A stretch of 64,000 nucleotides of DNA from Oxytricha trifallax (GCA_000711775.1 ARYC01001534.1:37945-101944), one strand, 5' to 3'; positions 35,158 through 48,144 are shown, counted from the first letter of the stretch. Program-made: numbers and translations. The notes: generated from the letters alone by a model not told the origin.

Positions 35158-36309
35158 TCACTACTTTCTCTGACTTATATAAAATTCTGAGCTTTTTTCT
35201 TCGTTGTTTAGAGTCTCCTTCTTTCTTGCTTTTACATTCCAAAAGTACATACTCATAAAGAATAGCAGTTTTAATCTATCGAAGTGTGACAATTATATTA
35301 AGCTTAAGTATCTTACAAATCTGAGCCCCTATAATATTTTTTTATTTATTAGTTCCTCATCTCTCTTAAGATCAAAATGAACATTGTCGTCATACCCTTG
35401 CATAGTTTGTTTAGATCTCATTTAATTGAAACTTTGTTCTAATATTGATAATTAAGCTGAAGCCCCATACTTCTTGGATTAAGCAATACACCTTGTGATA
35501 AATATAGGAGCAATTTTCTCTTATTAAATAAATATATAATTTTGATATATTAATCCATTTAGTAATTAAACTAAATTCTCTTTTATAAAATATTTTATCT
35601 TTCTATTCATTATAATTAGGCAGATTCTCCTCAATAAAAGTCATCGCATTATGAAATACAGTCACCTAAAAAGCTCTATTTGTATAGTATGTGTGTTACT
35701 GACAAAATTTTTGATAGAAATTATGTCGATTATGAGTATGGGTAAAGCCGCTTTAAGAGCGATAGAAATGACAATGCCATTCAAATTTTCATGAATAATT
35801 TCTAACTTTCTTGGATGCAAGTTAGTCACAGTATCCCAAAATTAATCAATTTCCCCAACCATCAAACTGTTGAAAACACTTAGTAGATATATTTTAGTTT
35901 TTTCATTGGATAGATAATTTCTAGAACTTCCTTCAAAGCTTCTATGGGTTTCTCAAAAGGCTTGTTATTGTCTCATGAATATGAGTTCTTCCGTTTTCTT
36001 CATGAAAATTTTTGATTTAGTTGTTCAAGTAGGCGAACTAATAAGCTCCTCCTTCAGAGTTTTGCTGCTTAAATTGGACGAATCCTATTGCTGGTTAGCG
36101 TTCAGTTATTAATCGATATTGAAAATAGAGAGAGTTGACTCAGATTTAGTTGAAATCAATATTTACTCACCCCTAAATTGTCTTAATTAATCTTGAATTT
36201 ATACTTGCTCATTTCCTTTTGAATTGCATTTACTCTGTCTTTGTTTCCTTAAAGTATTGAATTCTTTATAATCGAATAGGTTTAGTCTTTAATTCACTGA
36301 AGATAACAT
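35158..36309 (-). CDS. Unrecognised protein, roughly 370 aa, with one-base frame breaks
   Basis: Starts MLSSVNQRLNLFDYKEFN at 36309 and ends SQRKQ-TGA at 35158-35160. The N-terminal ~95 codons are open and Gln/Ser-rich. The middle reads PFEKPIEALKEVLEIIYPM then NSLMVGEIDQFWDTVTNLHP; the C-terminus reads YDDNVHFDLKRDEELINKKI. Frame changes fall at short A or T runs (near 35910 and 35670). Adding one base at each rejoins fluent text, suggesting assembly indels. A 19-bp GT..AG gap near 35500 may be a tiny intron. Hydrophobic helices occur in the middle. No family assigned. Confidence 0.5.
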
Positions 36310-36490
36310 GTTAATAATTATATCAGTCCAGATATTATTCGGTTTCTGTTCTATCCGATAGAATTTTATTGTTGCGAAAAAACAAAATTCGAACAAAATT
36401 CTAAACTTCCCTTACTATTTTGTTCATAATGTCTTTACTATTTTTCATAATGAGTTTTTAACTAGTTCTCTTTATTTAAGGAGCATACTG

Positions 36491-37771
36491 ATGAAAGAAT
36501 AGATTGTCAAATCTTTTGATGACTTATGCAGTGGATGCGATTTATTTTATGATTATCGATGACAAGATGATTATGTGGTATACCTATGACAAAACGAATG
36601 AAGATCAAACGAAGGTTGACAACACTCAATGACTGGACTTTAATAATTTAGATTTTAAGGATGGGGAGATAACATTCTACATTGGTACTACTTAAACTTA
36701 AAAGACTGCAAATACAAAACAGGCACTGTAGCTCGATATAACGGTTAAACCATTTAACGGTGGCTCTTCCTTCATAATGATTGATTGAGGGAGTGACAGC
36801 TCCCTTGTATCAACAATCATCATAGTAAGATAAACTCTTAGTGTCAGTACCAAAAACCGATAAAATCATAGAAAAAGCCTTGGCATCCAGAGGAATTCCT
36901 TTAATCTCCAATAAAATTTCCTATAGAAATTTCTATTTAGTTCGAGAAGATTACCTTAAGAACTAATAAGAAAAATATATATTATCATCATGAAATTTGG
37001 GAAAAACTGGAAATGACTTGGCTAGAAACCCCATTCTAATAAGCAATATTAACAGCCATAAATCACTTAAGCTAATAGAGTGTGTGAAGAATTTCACATA
37101 AGTCGATTATCATTCATTTAATGATAAATTTTATCTAAGGTGTGTCGTGATTTAATCTCACTTTATAACCATGCTCATAGTAGGTCTGTTTAGGAGACAA
37201 CAGGTAAATACAGTTTTTAATTGTCTTTCGAATGGCTCTTGGAATATGATAATGTGAGAGGCGCAAGATAAGATACGTTGGTATTAATAATTGAGGAAAG
37301 TATAAATACTCAAGTTTATGGCTCTGTAGTGCAGAGGAAGAAAGTGAAATAGTTATCGCTGCGCATTCGTGGTTGGTGCTCCGCAGCTCAAGAAAAAACT
37401 GGCTCACTTCAAGCAATAAATCAAAGACGGCGAGGATATAGTGCATATAGACTCGTCTGCTACTGGTCTAGGAGGATCCGGAGTTAACTGGGTGGAGGAG
37501 TAGTTTAAGAATATCATTTCAAAGATTGAGGAATAGCTCTACTGTTTCGCCTACAAGATATTCGAAGACAACTTCTTCATCCCCCACTTGTTTACCTCGC
37601 AGCTCAATCGTATTTTTCTCCAAGATTACAGCCACGGGGTTCCAGTAGCTCCTCAACACTGACATTAAGTAACATCTCGCAAACATGCTGAAGGACAATG
37701 ACGCTAGAGAGACACCTGAAGATTCAAGAGCAGCCTTCCTTGAAATTATAAAGATTATCAATAAATTATGA
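36491..37771 (+). CDS. Unrecognised conserved-looking gene, structure unresolved
   Basis: Coding text includes YFMIIDDKMIMWYTYDKTNE (from ATG 36519), DGEITFYIGTTQTQKTA, then after a 23-bp intron (36830-36852, GTAAGATAAAC..GTCAG) KPWHPEEFLQSPIKFP. A GC-richer part at 37335-37660 reads HIDSSATGLGGSGVNWVEEQ and FIPHLFTSQLNRIFLQDYSH. It shifts frame near 37650 into NTDIKQHLANMLKDNDARE and ends NKL-TGA at 37769-37771. In-frame TGAs near 36630 and 36788 interrupt otherwise good text. The C-terminal half has the highest GC in this part of the window and probably encodes a conserved eukaryotic protein that I cannot name. Confidence 0.5.
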
Positions 37772-38838
37772 TTAATAATTAGATTTCACCTTATTCTAAT
37801 TAATTTATGTAACTATTTATTATCTATTTCACTTTATTTAAAAATATTTAACTATATATTATTTATTAATTATATGCTTCACAGAAATTTATGTTGGATT
37901 CCGAGATGATCAATGCCATGCCTACATTATTATGAAGGCATAGGCACACAAGTTCTAAAAAGGATATGAATCATATTTTTTAAAAATGATATTTTATAAT
38001 ACTAAAGTAGTAAATACACAATACTCTCAATATCTTAGGAATTGTTGGTATAGGTTTGTGTTTGATATTGGAACTTTAATTCAAATATTAAACAACAAAT
38101 TGAATATTTTACACAATCATTTAAGGGCTGATCTTAGCTTAAGAATTTACTTGAAATGGAAAAAGTCATTGAAAGGCTAAAATATTATATTTCCATCATT
38201 TTTACTAAGTTATTGAGAAGACTATTCACTTTAAAGGCTTTTTTAATAATTCAGTTAAATTTCTTATATTTAATACTGATTTTAGTAACAGAAAACCTAT
38301 TTTCTTAGTTAAAGTTCTGGACTCACTTATTCTTTTAGCATTAGCTATCGTTTTAATATTCATATTTAAATAATAATTATTATATTTATCATTATAATAC
38401 TATTTATAGAAAGTTAAATTGATTTACATCGCTCGTAACTTTATAGATTAATAAAGTAGTCATTTTCAGGGTTCAACTTACATTAACATATAAGATTTTT
38501 AGGCTGAATTATTATGATATTGAAATGGAGAGTATTCATGGAAAAAGGAATATGATTAAAGAATCAATTATATTTAGAGTTATAAGGAGATTTTGTAATA
38601 TTTTTATTTAATTTTTTAAAAAAATATTTTCATTAAATCTAAATTGCTAATTGAGTATTATAAATAGATAAAGCATATTTAGAAATTTAATGTAGGATCG
38701 GAGCTCTTGCATATTTTTATTTGATTATATATTTTAAATAATCATATGTCTGGTTTTCTTGAAGTAAGTTTAAACTTATCTCTTGTGTGATTAAAATGCC
38801 AATATATTTGTTCTATTATTTACAGAAAAATTAGAGCG
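37772..38838. other. AT-rich spacer, no gene seen
   Basis: AT-rich sequence with only short frames of random composition. A frame at 37986-38180 is not supported by composition. Confidence 0.4.
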
Positions 38839-40577
38839 ATGGTAGTTCTTAAGCAGATACATAATGCTTTTTCAAGGATTAATGAGAAAATTTCTTATAG
38901 AAAATAATTGATTTTTCCATAAATATTTTAATCCTTTCTATTTTTGATTTAAATTGGCTGTATCTAGGTTAACTCAAAGCTATTTTATGCTAAATTTATT
39001 CACTCAATCACGTTTAAGATCCAGGAGTACATTCTAAAATTAGAGTTTTAAATTTAATAGAATACATATAAAATAGTTTCAATCGTTGCTATATATTATC
39101 TCTACTTTAATGAATCTTATTCAGAAGCTTTCAAATATATATAATTATCATTATAGTTTTTATTTCAAATTTAGGGCTTTTAGTTCTTTGGTCAGTTATA
39201 TACATTGTAAGTAATAGTGGCAAGATGACTTGAATTATATATATTTATAAAAAAAGCGCTTATAATATCAAAAATCTTCTCTATTCATCAAAAGTTATTC
39301 TAGAGTGATGGTTAATAAGCTCTTGAAGAAGTCATCTTAAATAATATTGATGTCAAGAAAAAGTCTGCACATTTGAATAAGAGTGATTATTCAATAATCG
39401 AACAATTTTATTTTGACTCTTATAATGTACGAAGGTATAAGTACTTATATTTCAGATTTTAAAATCGACTCTGCTAAAAGCAATGATAAATGGGGCCAAA
39501 ATAAATACTAAATAATTATCATATTTGAGAAGCGATAAGCCAGTTCATAGTAATGTGCAAGTATAATTTTAATGATAAAAATTAAAAAAATACAAATCTA
39601 GTTGAAGGTTTAGGGGTTTCTCTTAAAGTATTAGGATTATAAAGCTTATTGCTATTATTAAAAAAGATCAATAACTATAAAAATAGGACTGAAATTGTAT
39701 GATGAGTTGCAAAAGTCAGCTGAGGATATAATAAATTAATTATTGAGAACTAGTTGGAAATATGTATTACAAAAAATACTAGCAATTAAACTGCTTAAGA
39801 GTCCGCATTCAAGACTGAGTAAAATGCACTTACTTCATTCTTCTTGTTTGAGGCTTTGGAGACTGTCTACTTGTAAATTTAATTTAGCAAATATGTGATG
39901 ATTCAGTGTAGAGAAGGCCTATTGTTATTAAGCACACCTTTTCACATATTTTTGAGATTCTATCAAAACCTATCCGTAGCTTGTCCATTCAAATTAATTC
40001 GATTGTCAAAACTGAGTTTGTTGGAGAATTAATGCAAAAAAATTATGGAGCTTTTACAATTTAGTCTCTCTTTTGATAATGGCATTGTTGAGTGAAAGAT
40101 TTGCAATAAGTTTTGAGTTGCATATTCAACTGCTGCATGTGTTCTATTAAAGCAATAATAATGTTTAAAATAGTAGCTAGGGTCTAGCTCAGTCACAACA
40201 AAAAAGATAACTTTAATTTATGATCAAAATTTTAAATATTTTTTTAGGACTATTAAAAAAAGAGATTTAATCAGCAGAATGATGAGTTGGAAACTGAATT
40301 CATAGCTTCACTGCAACAAATACCTATTGGGAAATCTTACAAGTGAGCAAGTTTTGAAAGCTTTTTATGCTGTGGAGTAAATAGATCTTCTGTAATCTAG
40401 AGTAAGTTAAATCTCAAATATTTATCCTCAAATGAGAATTGCAGCTGGTATCTTGGTGTAACATTATAAAAGTAGTTGCACCAAAAACACGATAAAATTC
40501 ATTGATAAAATATTAAAATTCTACTCACAAGCCTTGTTTAACTAATACACTTACTATAAGGATTCATTACGAAAATA
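38839..40577 (+). CDS. Possible multi-exon gene, unrecognised
   Basis: Successive plus-strand frames read like protein: 38839-39228 (130 codons from ATG, FIHSITFKIQEYILKLEFQ), 39230-39480 (ALEEVILNNIDVKKKSAHLN), 39485-39900 (GLKLYDELQKSAEDIINQLL), 39783-40095 (ALTSFFLFEALETVYLQIQ) and 40250-40577 (EQVLKAFYAVEQIDLLQSRV). Splice points between them are unclear. Long TGA-free frames are common by chance here, so I am only moderately confident. Leu/Gln-rich helical makeup; no domain recognised. Confidence 0.35.
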
Positions 40578-42489
40578 ATGAGCTTCATCATAAAGTGAGA
40601 TGCAGCCGCTAAGACTTTATAGCCCCTTTTTTGAATATAAAATATCAACTCAGCTACATCTTTTAATTTCAAAATCAAATTAAATAATGATGATCTCAAG
40701 GCATCGTAGAAGATTCATTAATCAAAAGCTTATTGTACACATGAAAATTGAAAATATTTGGCCTTTTATACAATTGACGAAAATTAATGTGAAGGACAGG
40801 ATAAAGCAGAATTATACATTTGCTGCTATTAAATATAAAAAAGTGAAACTATTATCAAATACAAGATTATTAAAATATTTTGAGAATATATGCTTTAAGC
40901 ACATACACAAGCAACAACTAATTTTAATAATATAAGAGCGAAAGAGGTTATATTTATTACTAAAAAACTGGAAAAATTTTGTAGAATTTCGAGATTGTTT
41001 TTTTTTATTTAAAAAAATAAATAACATTATTTTTTAAATAAGAATTTTTTTATTATTTGATTTTTTAATGTTTTCAGTTATTATTACTAAAAATAATATA
41101 GTTTTGATATTATGTGTATTTAATAAAAACTGTAATTATATAGAAAATTAATTTTGTTATTTATTGTCATTATTAACAAAAATATGGCATATATTAATTA
41201 AAAGTAATGACTTCTTAACAATCTCAAGCTTTTATCATTTTTCCCTTATTCTTGTAGTGGATAAAATATAATCTCCTTCGCTTTTATATATTTTTAATCA
41301 GTTTGCTTATTTAATTTAATTCATAAATTATCTTAAAATTGAAAGAATTAGCCGTTCATGATAATATCACTATACTCATTTTAAGGAGCAACAAAAATAG
41401 TATTTGGCCTGATCTTGCTTTTGAGAATTTATTTTGCACTACCATTTTCATAGGTGTACAGTCCTTCACTTTTTCCAGTCCCCATAAAACCTTGAATATA
41501 TCATTCTTTTTAGGTACCCTTTATGCATCTTATAGTAATTTGATTCTTAAAAAGCAATGGAGCTTCATAGAACGTTATACTCACTAAGCATTTATAGTAG
41601 GTTGTAGCTTACTTTGTCTTGGATTTTTTATCATTGAGAAAGACTGCCTCTCATAAGTACTAGAATTAGCTTAGCTCGTTTTTTTAACTCACTCTTTCAT
41701 AATGAGTTTTCTTTTATTGCCTATGTTTTTAATTAGCTTCTGAACAAGAACTGCTTTCATTATGTTGAGTAAATTCACTACAGTAATTGTCATTTTCGGA
41801 TTGCAATCGTGAATTTTATTTTCCTTTAAATACTGTATTCAATAGTTTTTACTGCCTAATATGATTGTAATTCTACTTAGCTTTTGAGAATTCCCATAAA
41901 CATTTTGACGTAATTAAAATTGGGAATTTACCTTGAGCTACAACTTTCTATGTTTTAATGGTGAATTTTTGATAAATTTATTATTTCTGTTTTTTTGCTG
42001 CGAAATTATAATATTTTAATCATTTTTTCCATAAATCTAATGATTTCTAGGCTCGTGCTTAAAAATAAAATGTGTTATTTAAAATAGCTCCTGCCTCAGC
42101 TGATTTGAAACGCTAAAAAAATTGCCCTCTTGTGTACACTTAGCCAATTTTCTGGATGTTGTTGTAAATTTTAAAAGCTAACACAGTTATTATGATTTTT
42201 TTAATCAATATTTGTGTTGGCTAAATTAATTCATTTATTGCTGCAAATTTAAGAAGCTCAATCAGAAATTGGAGTGTTTTTAAGAATCGCAAATATATTA
42301 CGATATTTTAATAGGAGGATAAGTAGAATGATCAACACTCGAGTAATATTTTTCCCCAAGATTCAAACCATTGAGAGCCAGCATATATAGCAATAAACGG
42401 ATTAAATTTCTCAAAAATTTATGTCATATCGGTACAAAAAAAAATAGAATCTCAAACAACTTAATTGCCCTTTTTATGATCGTCGCAAT
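40578..42489. other. AT-rich region, coding uncertain
   Basis: A long TGA-free plus frame (about 40578-41358, including MMISRHRRRFINQKL at 40687) exists, but beyond 40950 it is Ile/Leu/Phe/Asn-rich as random AT-rich DNA would be. No motif or repeat recognised from 41360 to the left end of TBE-E. Confidence 0.3.
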
Positions 42490-43335
42490 CAAAACCCCAA
42501 AATAATTTTATTAGGTTTATAAGAGCTTAGATTTGTAGTGAATTTGTTAGGGATTGGGGTTATTATTAAATGCGAGATAAAAATTATAAGCTTTTGAGGT
42601 CTATTTCTTTATGATGAAGAGTATATATATTTAGTGATTAAACTGTACTATGGATATGAATTATATAGTGAATAAGTCAAACCATTACTAAACTATAAGT
42701 TTATTATATATTTCTTAAAGCGATGTCCTTAAACTGTTCGCTCTCATTGCTTGCTAGCTCTGTAATTAAAGCAATAAATCAAGTACTCACTTAAGCAAAG
42801 TTTAAAGAGTGCAGTTACTCAATAAAGCTAGATGCTGTTCTCCTTGCCAAAGATCATACAACAGAGAATTAAGAGTGGAAGTATCAAGGCTTGTGATAGG
42901 AACTCCAGGATATTATCCAGAAAGAGAAGACTGGAGAGATGGAGACTTTAGTGGGATGTGTGGGCTTTAGCAACAATAATAATAGAGTGCGATATGCCTC
43001 GCCACGATTACTACTCTACAAGGTGCGAGAAAGATGAAAAGCTAAGAATAAAGCTGTTTATAGAGAAACTTGAGTCTCTCAATTAATGAAATAGCTGGTA
43101 GAGTAAAATTATACTAAAATATTACTCAAGGTCATATAAATAGAGTAAATAGAGTAGTAGCTAAGTAAACTAAACTTAAGACCACTTCCACATGATCCAA
43201 AGTGCATTTTGAGTGATTTAATTAAATACAATTACTATTAAATTCACATTATAACCTATTAATAATCCCAACCTCTAACAAATTACCTACAAATCAAAGC
43301 ACTTATAAACCTCATTAAGGGATTTTGGGGTTTTG
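42490..43335. mobile_element. TBE: TBE-E, internally deleted TBE (846 bp)
   Basis: Flanked by AAT (42487-42489 and 43336-43338). Ends CAAAACCCCAAAATAATT and GGGATTTTGGGGTTTTG; the TIR matches the TBE-B subfamily and keeps the TTATAAGAGCTTAGATTTG part that TBE-B has lost on its left. Inside are the first ~210 bp of the transposase (42570-42778) joined to two pieces of the 3' kinase gene (42779-42857, matching about 9736-9815 of TBE-B, and 42858-43210). The 22-kDa gene and most of the rest are gone. It can move only in trans. Confidence 0.9.
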
Positions 43336-43441
43336 AATTAACTCTCCTTTTAAAATATTATTTTCATGTGTTCTGCCCCGATTTCTGTACCATATAATTT
43401 AGCTTCCCTTTCTTATTTAATTAAATTAAACCTTTTTATTA

Positions 43442-43854
43442 TTGTAGAAACATTTGAATTTGGAAAATTAAATAAAAATTAATTTATTATAATTGAAAAT
43501 TTTGGCAATTAAAGTTGGCCAATTAAAACGATCTTGGGCTCATTCGATAGAGAATTCAAAATTAGCTGGACTTTATTATTGGCGGTACTATTTTATCGCA
43601 TCTCTGGGGCGGTATAACTCCACTTTAATTAAACTGCTCTAAATTCAATAAATTTTACCCTCACATTAAAGTGAAGTTATCTCGCTCTGGGGATGCGATA
43701 AAATAGTACCGCCAATAATAAAGTCCAGCTAATTTTGAATTCTGTATCGAATGAGCCCAAGATCGTTTTAATTGGCCAACTTTAACTGTCAAAATTTTCA
43801 ATTATAATAAATTAATTTATATTTAATTTTCCAAATTCAAATGTATTTCTACAA
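43442..43854. mobile_element. Palindromic MITE P4
   Basis: 413 bp, TA-flanked. Arms share TTGGGCTCATTCGATAGAGA, AGCTGGACTTTATTATTGG, CGGTACTATTTTATCGCATC and GAAGTTATCTCGC. Closest to P5. It lies 107 bp from TBE-E. Confidence 0.9.
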
Positions 43855-44587
43855 TATTAGCTATTAATGCTATAAACTTCATACTTTAAGAGAAAACCTA
43901 AAACTTTTCAACTATATTGTATTTTATTATTTCAATTATTCATTGCATAATAATGATCGAAGTAGTCAAAAGAAAAAGTCAATGAGATAGAAAATCTATA
44001 AAAACATACTAATGAGTTAATTGTTTAAAATAAGCTTAAACCATATTATTCTTAAAAAAAGTAAGAGGATCTATCAAAGTTGAGTAATATCCAATAAAGA
44101 CCCCATTGAAGAAAAAATAGGAAAAATTCTGATATTAATGTTAATTCAATTCAATTTATACTGAATACAGTGGATCCTGAACATTTCATAAATAATTTCG
44201 GGGTTAAGACGTGGAACGTGACTTGATTGATATCAAGAAAATATCAATTATTATAATATATTGAACGATCGAAGAAATAGTTTAATCGAAAACCAAAATT
44301 AACTTAATTAATTAACATTATCGTTATTAATATATGGTTTTTGTAAAAATAATGCCATATTTTTTAGGAACAGCATCTGATGTTTATGATCAGTAATTAG
44401 TAATGACGATTGATATAAATGCCAATTTGCTAATAAAATAATGGAAAAAATCAAAGAGAGAGGATTAATGCAGATTCTTCTGATAATAACAATAATAGGC
44501 ATTACAAATATCTATACGTATGGCAAATATCCTTTTAATGATTCAATAGCTGTTTTTAATATATAGTCTAAATTTTAGATCTTGAGA
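43855..44587. other. AT-rich spacer, no gene seen
   Basis: No supported coding or structured element. Weak frames on both strands are of random composition. Confidence 0.4.
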
Positions 44588-44859
44588 ATGCCTTATAGTT
44601 CTAAACTGGCTAAATAACTCAAGACACCAGCTAAGCTCATTAAGAAACTTTAAGAATTCAAGGTAAGAAATATTCAATTTAATTTTTATGCATTTAGACG
44701 AAAATAAAAGAGCATTGCATTCGCAGTAATATTATTTTAATACTCTACTAGCAATACTACAGAGGCACGATAAGAAAAGATAATGGATTTAACAAAGGCG
44801 TGAATGACATAGAAAAGAAAAGTTTACTCATAATGATGACGGAGATTTATAAATCATGA
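44588..44859 (+). CDS. Unrecognised small basic protein, 78 aa, one intron
   Basis: Exon 44588-44662 (MPYSSKLAKQLKTPAKLIKK..), intron 44663-44697 (35 bp, GTAAGA..CATTTAG), exon 44698-44859, giving exactly 79 codons and a TGA. It may be the first exons of a longer gene continuing at 45036 (MDETTDSDETDQVGV). No domain recognised. Confidence 0.5.
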
Positions 44860-45517
44860 ATGGAAGAATAATCGAGCAGCTCTAATATTTTCATCTTTAT
44901 ATATATTGACATTATTTTGTATGATTATCTTTTAATAATAAATGATCTCCATTTAAGAAAATATAGTTTATACCACCAAGGAAAGGAAATAATTAATGCC
45001 AATTCCAGTCAAGTTATAAAAAATTAGAGAGCTAATATGGATGAAACAACTGACAGTGATGAAACAGATCAAGTAGGTGTTACTGATAATTTAAAAGAGA
45101 GGCAAACAGATTAGTTTGGGTGAAATAACTGACAGTGATGAGGATAGGAATGAACCAAAGAACAAAGGTGGTGATGATTATGATAGAACTAACAACCTGA
45201 AGGAAGCACATCCGATGAGTAAAAAGCAGGAGAGAAAGTTATGAACAAAATTTTTATTAGTAATTCATTAAATATACACAATTTAATTAAGTTTCACTTA
45301 CAAACTTTTTATAATTGTGAGAAATTTTAGATTTTCAAATCAAATTTAATTAAAATAACTATAATAATTGGTCATATCAAATATACTGCTTCATCTACTT
45401 ATTATAATAATTTATCAGTGGAGTTATAGCACAAAGCTACTGATATTCCAGTCAATTTAATCAGAAAAGGAAACACTAGAGCTATTTGTAGTACATGATT
45501 CTATAAATCTAATATAA
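44860..45517 (+). other. Acidic coding-like fragment, otherwise AT-rich
   Basis: At 45036-45240 two overlapping frames read MDETTDSDETDQVGV and GEITDSDEDRNEPKNK. The shared TDSDE core looks like a short tandem duplication of an acidic exon, with the frame changing between the copies. The remaining sequence to 45517 is AT-rich. The fragment could be an exon of the genes on either side. Confidence 0.35.
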
Positions 45518-45914
45518 ATGAAAAGAAGGAGTATCTTCAAAAGCAAACTTGGAGCCTACTCTAGTGGTGATATTATCTACACAGCTGAGTTCAGTACTAA
45601 GGTCTTCTCTAAAGTCTTTGATAGGCTTGATTAATATTCATATACACATACACAGTTATTTGGCTTAAAGAACATCAATATTTCACACACAGATCTGATA
45701 AATTATTGGTTTAACTTTGATTAAAGTAAAAATATAGCAATTAAGGTTTCTATCTTAGTATATGAAAAAGAGTATTATTCTGTCTCAATTACCAAAACTA
45801 TAGGTAATTACAGTCTAATGTTTTAAGCTGTATATTATAAACTCAGATTCTGATATATAATTAAAAATTTATAAAAATAGGAAGCAATATGTTACTAACG
45901 AAAACTTCCTTTGA
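45518..45914 (+). CDS. Unrecognised protein, 117 aa, one intron
   Basis: Starts MKRRSIFKSKLGAYSSGDII; exon 45518-45803, intron 45804-45846 (43 bp, GTAATT..CTCAG), exon 45847-45914. The sum is exactly 118 codons ending NENFL-TGA. The text (TAEFSTKVFSKVFDRLDQYS) is convincing. It may belong to one gene with the next frame at 46027. No family recognised. Confidence 0.6.
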
Positions 45915-46026
45915 TTTTAATTCTTGAGCATCTTCTTACAAGTTTGTTATCAAGCTATAAATTCCACTAAGAAAATAGAGCAAAGAAAGACACCATTAAA
46001 TAGGATTCTTTCCTAATTATATACAT

Positions 46027-46296
46027 ATGACTCACAGCAATGCTCTCAGCAACGGTTTCTTATCGATTCATTATGTAAATTTGGAAAATGAAGTATCTAA
46101 GAAAGCAAAACTTGTTATATTTACCAATCCACATGTGTTTTGTATCATGCATATACGATATTTAAGAAAGGAGATAAGTTAAGCAATTTCAATTCATACC
46201 AAGAGCTAGTATAAATATTTGTCATTGAAATGTGGAGATGGGATTTGTATCAAAAAGAACACACTAGTCTCTGACAAAAGAATATATAATACATGA
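46027..46296 (+). CDS. Unrecognised protein or exon, 89 aa
   Basis: 90 codons, MTHSNALSNGFLSIHYVNLE to a TGA, with balanced composition (ENEVSKKAKLVIFTNPHVF). It follows the 45518 gene by 110 bp in another frame, so it may be a further exon. Function unknown. Confidence 0.5.
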
Positions 46297-46752
46297 ATCA
46301 TTCAATTAAAAGTATAATAATGTAAATAATGAGTAATAGTATATGGAAAATGAAGCAAATAACCAGTAAAAGTTGTTCTTCAAAAGATAGTAGAAATAAA
46401 AAGAATAATGTGATTGTCACAGAGCTTAGAATCGTTCAATGAAGTCTCACGTTATTCATCTGGACTATTATAAATTAATGAAATTAGTTAATTAAGTATT
46501 GCTTAATCATTTTACTATATTTATATTTTATTATAGATCAGACCCATTTGATTTAAATTTTAAGAATAATTAAAAAATATGGGAAAGTAAAATGATGTAG
46601 ACTACTTTTCAGCATTGGAATAGGGGAAACATAATTAAAATTACAAGAATATTTATGATTGTAATTAGCAGGATGTTTAGAAAGAATATTGCAACTAGTT
46701 GTAATGTAAATTTTATAAATTGAATAGCTCAAAATAATAAATTTTTATATGA
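46297..46752 (+). CDS. Possible exons with Cys-rich C-terminus
   Basis: A frame at about 46320-46490 reads MENEANNQQKLFFKRQQK and QCDCHRAQNRSMKSHVIHL, then a likely intron (GTATTG..TTATAG near 46497-46538). A second frame, 46579-46752 (MGKQNDVDYFSALEQGKHNQ), ends in TGA and has the Cys pattern DCNQQDVQKEYCNQLQC. Possibly part of the preceding gene. Unrecognised. Confidence 0.35.
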
Positions 46753-47290
46753 ATTTATAAGCCATTTTAATAAAAAGGAATTAAAATTATTTAATATATA
46801 TCAATTAAATTGACAGGCTTAAGAGTGAAATGTTTCCAAATTCATATTTATTTTAAGTCTTAAACTATTTTGAATTAATTAGCTTGTATAATTAATTATT
46901 TTTTTCTCAAATAATTTACTTTCATTTTGTTTTAAATAAATTAACTATAACTGTATCAGGAACAAGTGTTTCATTTTATACTTTTATAAAAATATAGTTA
47001 ATTTGTTATGTGTGCTTGTTTAATCACTTGCTACAAAGCACAGTCAAATATCATAAAGTAATTTATTAAATTATTTTAATTTTCACTATTCCTATTTATT
47101 TAAGCAATAGCTAACAATTTACCAGAATCTCTTAGAAGCAGAAATTATTTAAATAACGAAATAAAAACCCCAAAACTATTTAATTAATCTGAATAGCATA
47201 AAACAGAGCATTTTTCATGATAAATTATTGACAATATCTTTTACAAAAATACAATTGACAAGCTATACTAAATGATAAAGAATTGTATAA
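46753..47290. other. AT-rich spacer, no gene seen
   Basis: No supported feature; short C/A tracts such as AAAACCCCAAAA near 47164 are isolated and lack TIR sequence. Confidence 0.4.
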
Positions 47291-48144
47291 AAATATTATC
47301 TGTAGGGATTTAGATGATTTAGAGAAGTTAGGGAGAACATTTATAAAGAACAGCTAAAGAATATTACTGATAAAGAAATCATTTAGAGATTAAGAAATAT
47401 TTTTATGAGGAATCGTTAAGATGGACTTTCAATTTTACTCAGCCTGACAAGCTAACAAGATTTTTATAATTAATTGAGAAATTGTAGTCTCTTAAAGAAT
47501 AACAAAATAATATAAAGTATAATAAATAATTTTAAGCGAGTATAATTAAAATGGGGAGACTGTTAAAAATAAATCAAAAAAGAGATCAAATAAAATTATG
47601 TTCATATCAATAATATCATGAGTTAAGATCAAACAGTCACTAATTTGAATTAAGTTTGAGTAGATGCTTATTTAAATTTAATTAATTAATCAACTATCTA
47701 AAAATGGAATTTTGTTTTTTTCATCTTTTCCAATTCATTTTTATTTTAGGGCATCGATCAAGTTGATGCTGTAGTGATCTTTAAGAATTTTCATAAAATT
47801 ATCAGAGATATCTTCAAGGTATCTTCAGGGTATCTTCAGGATATCTTCCTTAAAAAATAAAAAAGTGTGGAGACTGTGGAGAGTGTTGAGTTTAAAATCA
47901 CCAATAACAGTGGAAATAGCATCAACTTCAAGTAATAATCTCAAAATCAAGCATTATTAGGAGTCTAGTTGAAATTCTAGAGAATTTTAAAATTTAACAT
48001 CACTGATTTTTTCATCGTTTTCAGCAATATCATCTTCAACATCATGTTCAATATTAGATTTCACATTTATGAATTTAATAAAAACAAGATGTTTTAGAAA
48101 AAATCCCAGACTCCTAATAATGCTTGATTTTGAGATTATTACTT
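47291..48144 (+). CDS. Possible gene running into a long inverted duplication
   Basis: Plus-strand text at 47410-47640 (EESLRWTFNFTQPDKLTRFL, QASIIKMGRLLKINQKRDQI) and at 47750-48140 (GIDQVDAVVIFKNFHKIIRD, SVETVESVEFKITNNSGNSI) lies upstream of and within the left arm of the 47531-48541 palindrome. An intron ending TTTTATTTTAG before 47750 is plausible but its donor is unclear. Unrecognised. Confidence 0.35.

Noticed and set aside
35158-36309. Peroxin-16-like assignment of the minus-strand gene
   Set aside because: Only vague similarity of hydrophobic patterns; no diagnostic motif, so left unassigned.
37135-37761. Minus-strand frames of 80-103 codons
   Set aside because: They lie opposite the GC-richer plus-strand coding text (VNWVEEQ.., FIPHLFTSQL..), which has better composition, so they are antisense shadows.
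40950-41587. Long TGA-free plus frame as a gene
   Set aside because: Ile/Leu/Phe/Asn-rich text is what AT-rich non-coding DNA yields when only TGA is a stop.
47164-47175. AAAAACCCCAAAAC as a TBE terminus
   Set aside because: No subterminal TIR of any of the three TBE subfamilies adjoins it, and no partner end is found nearby.
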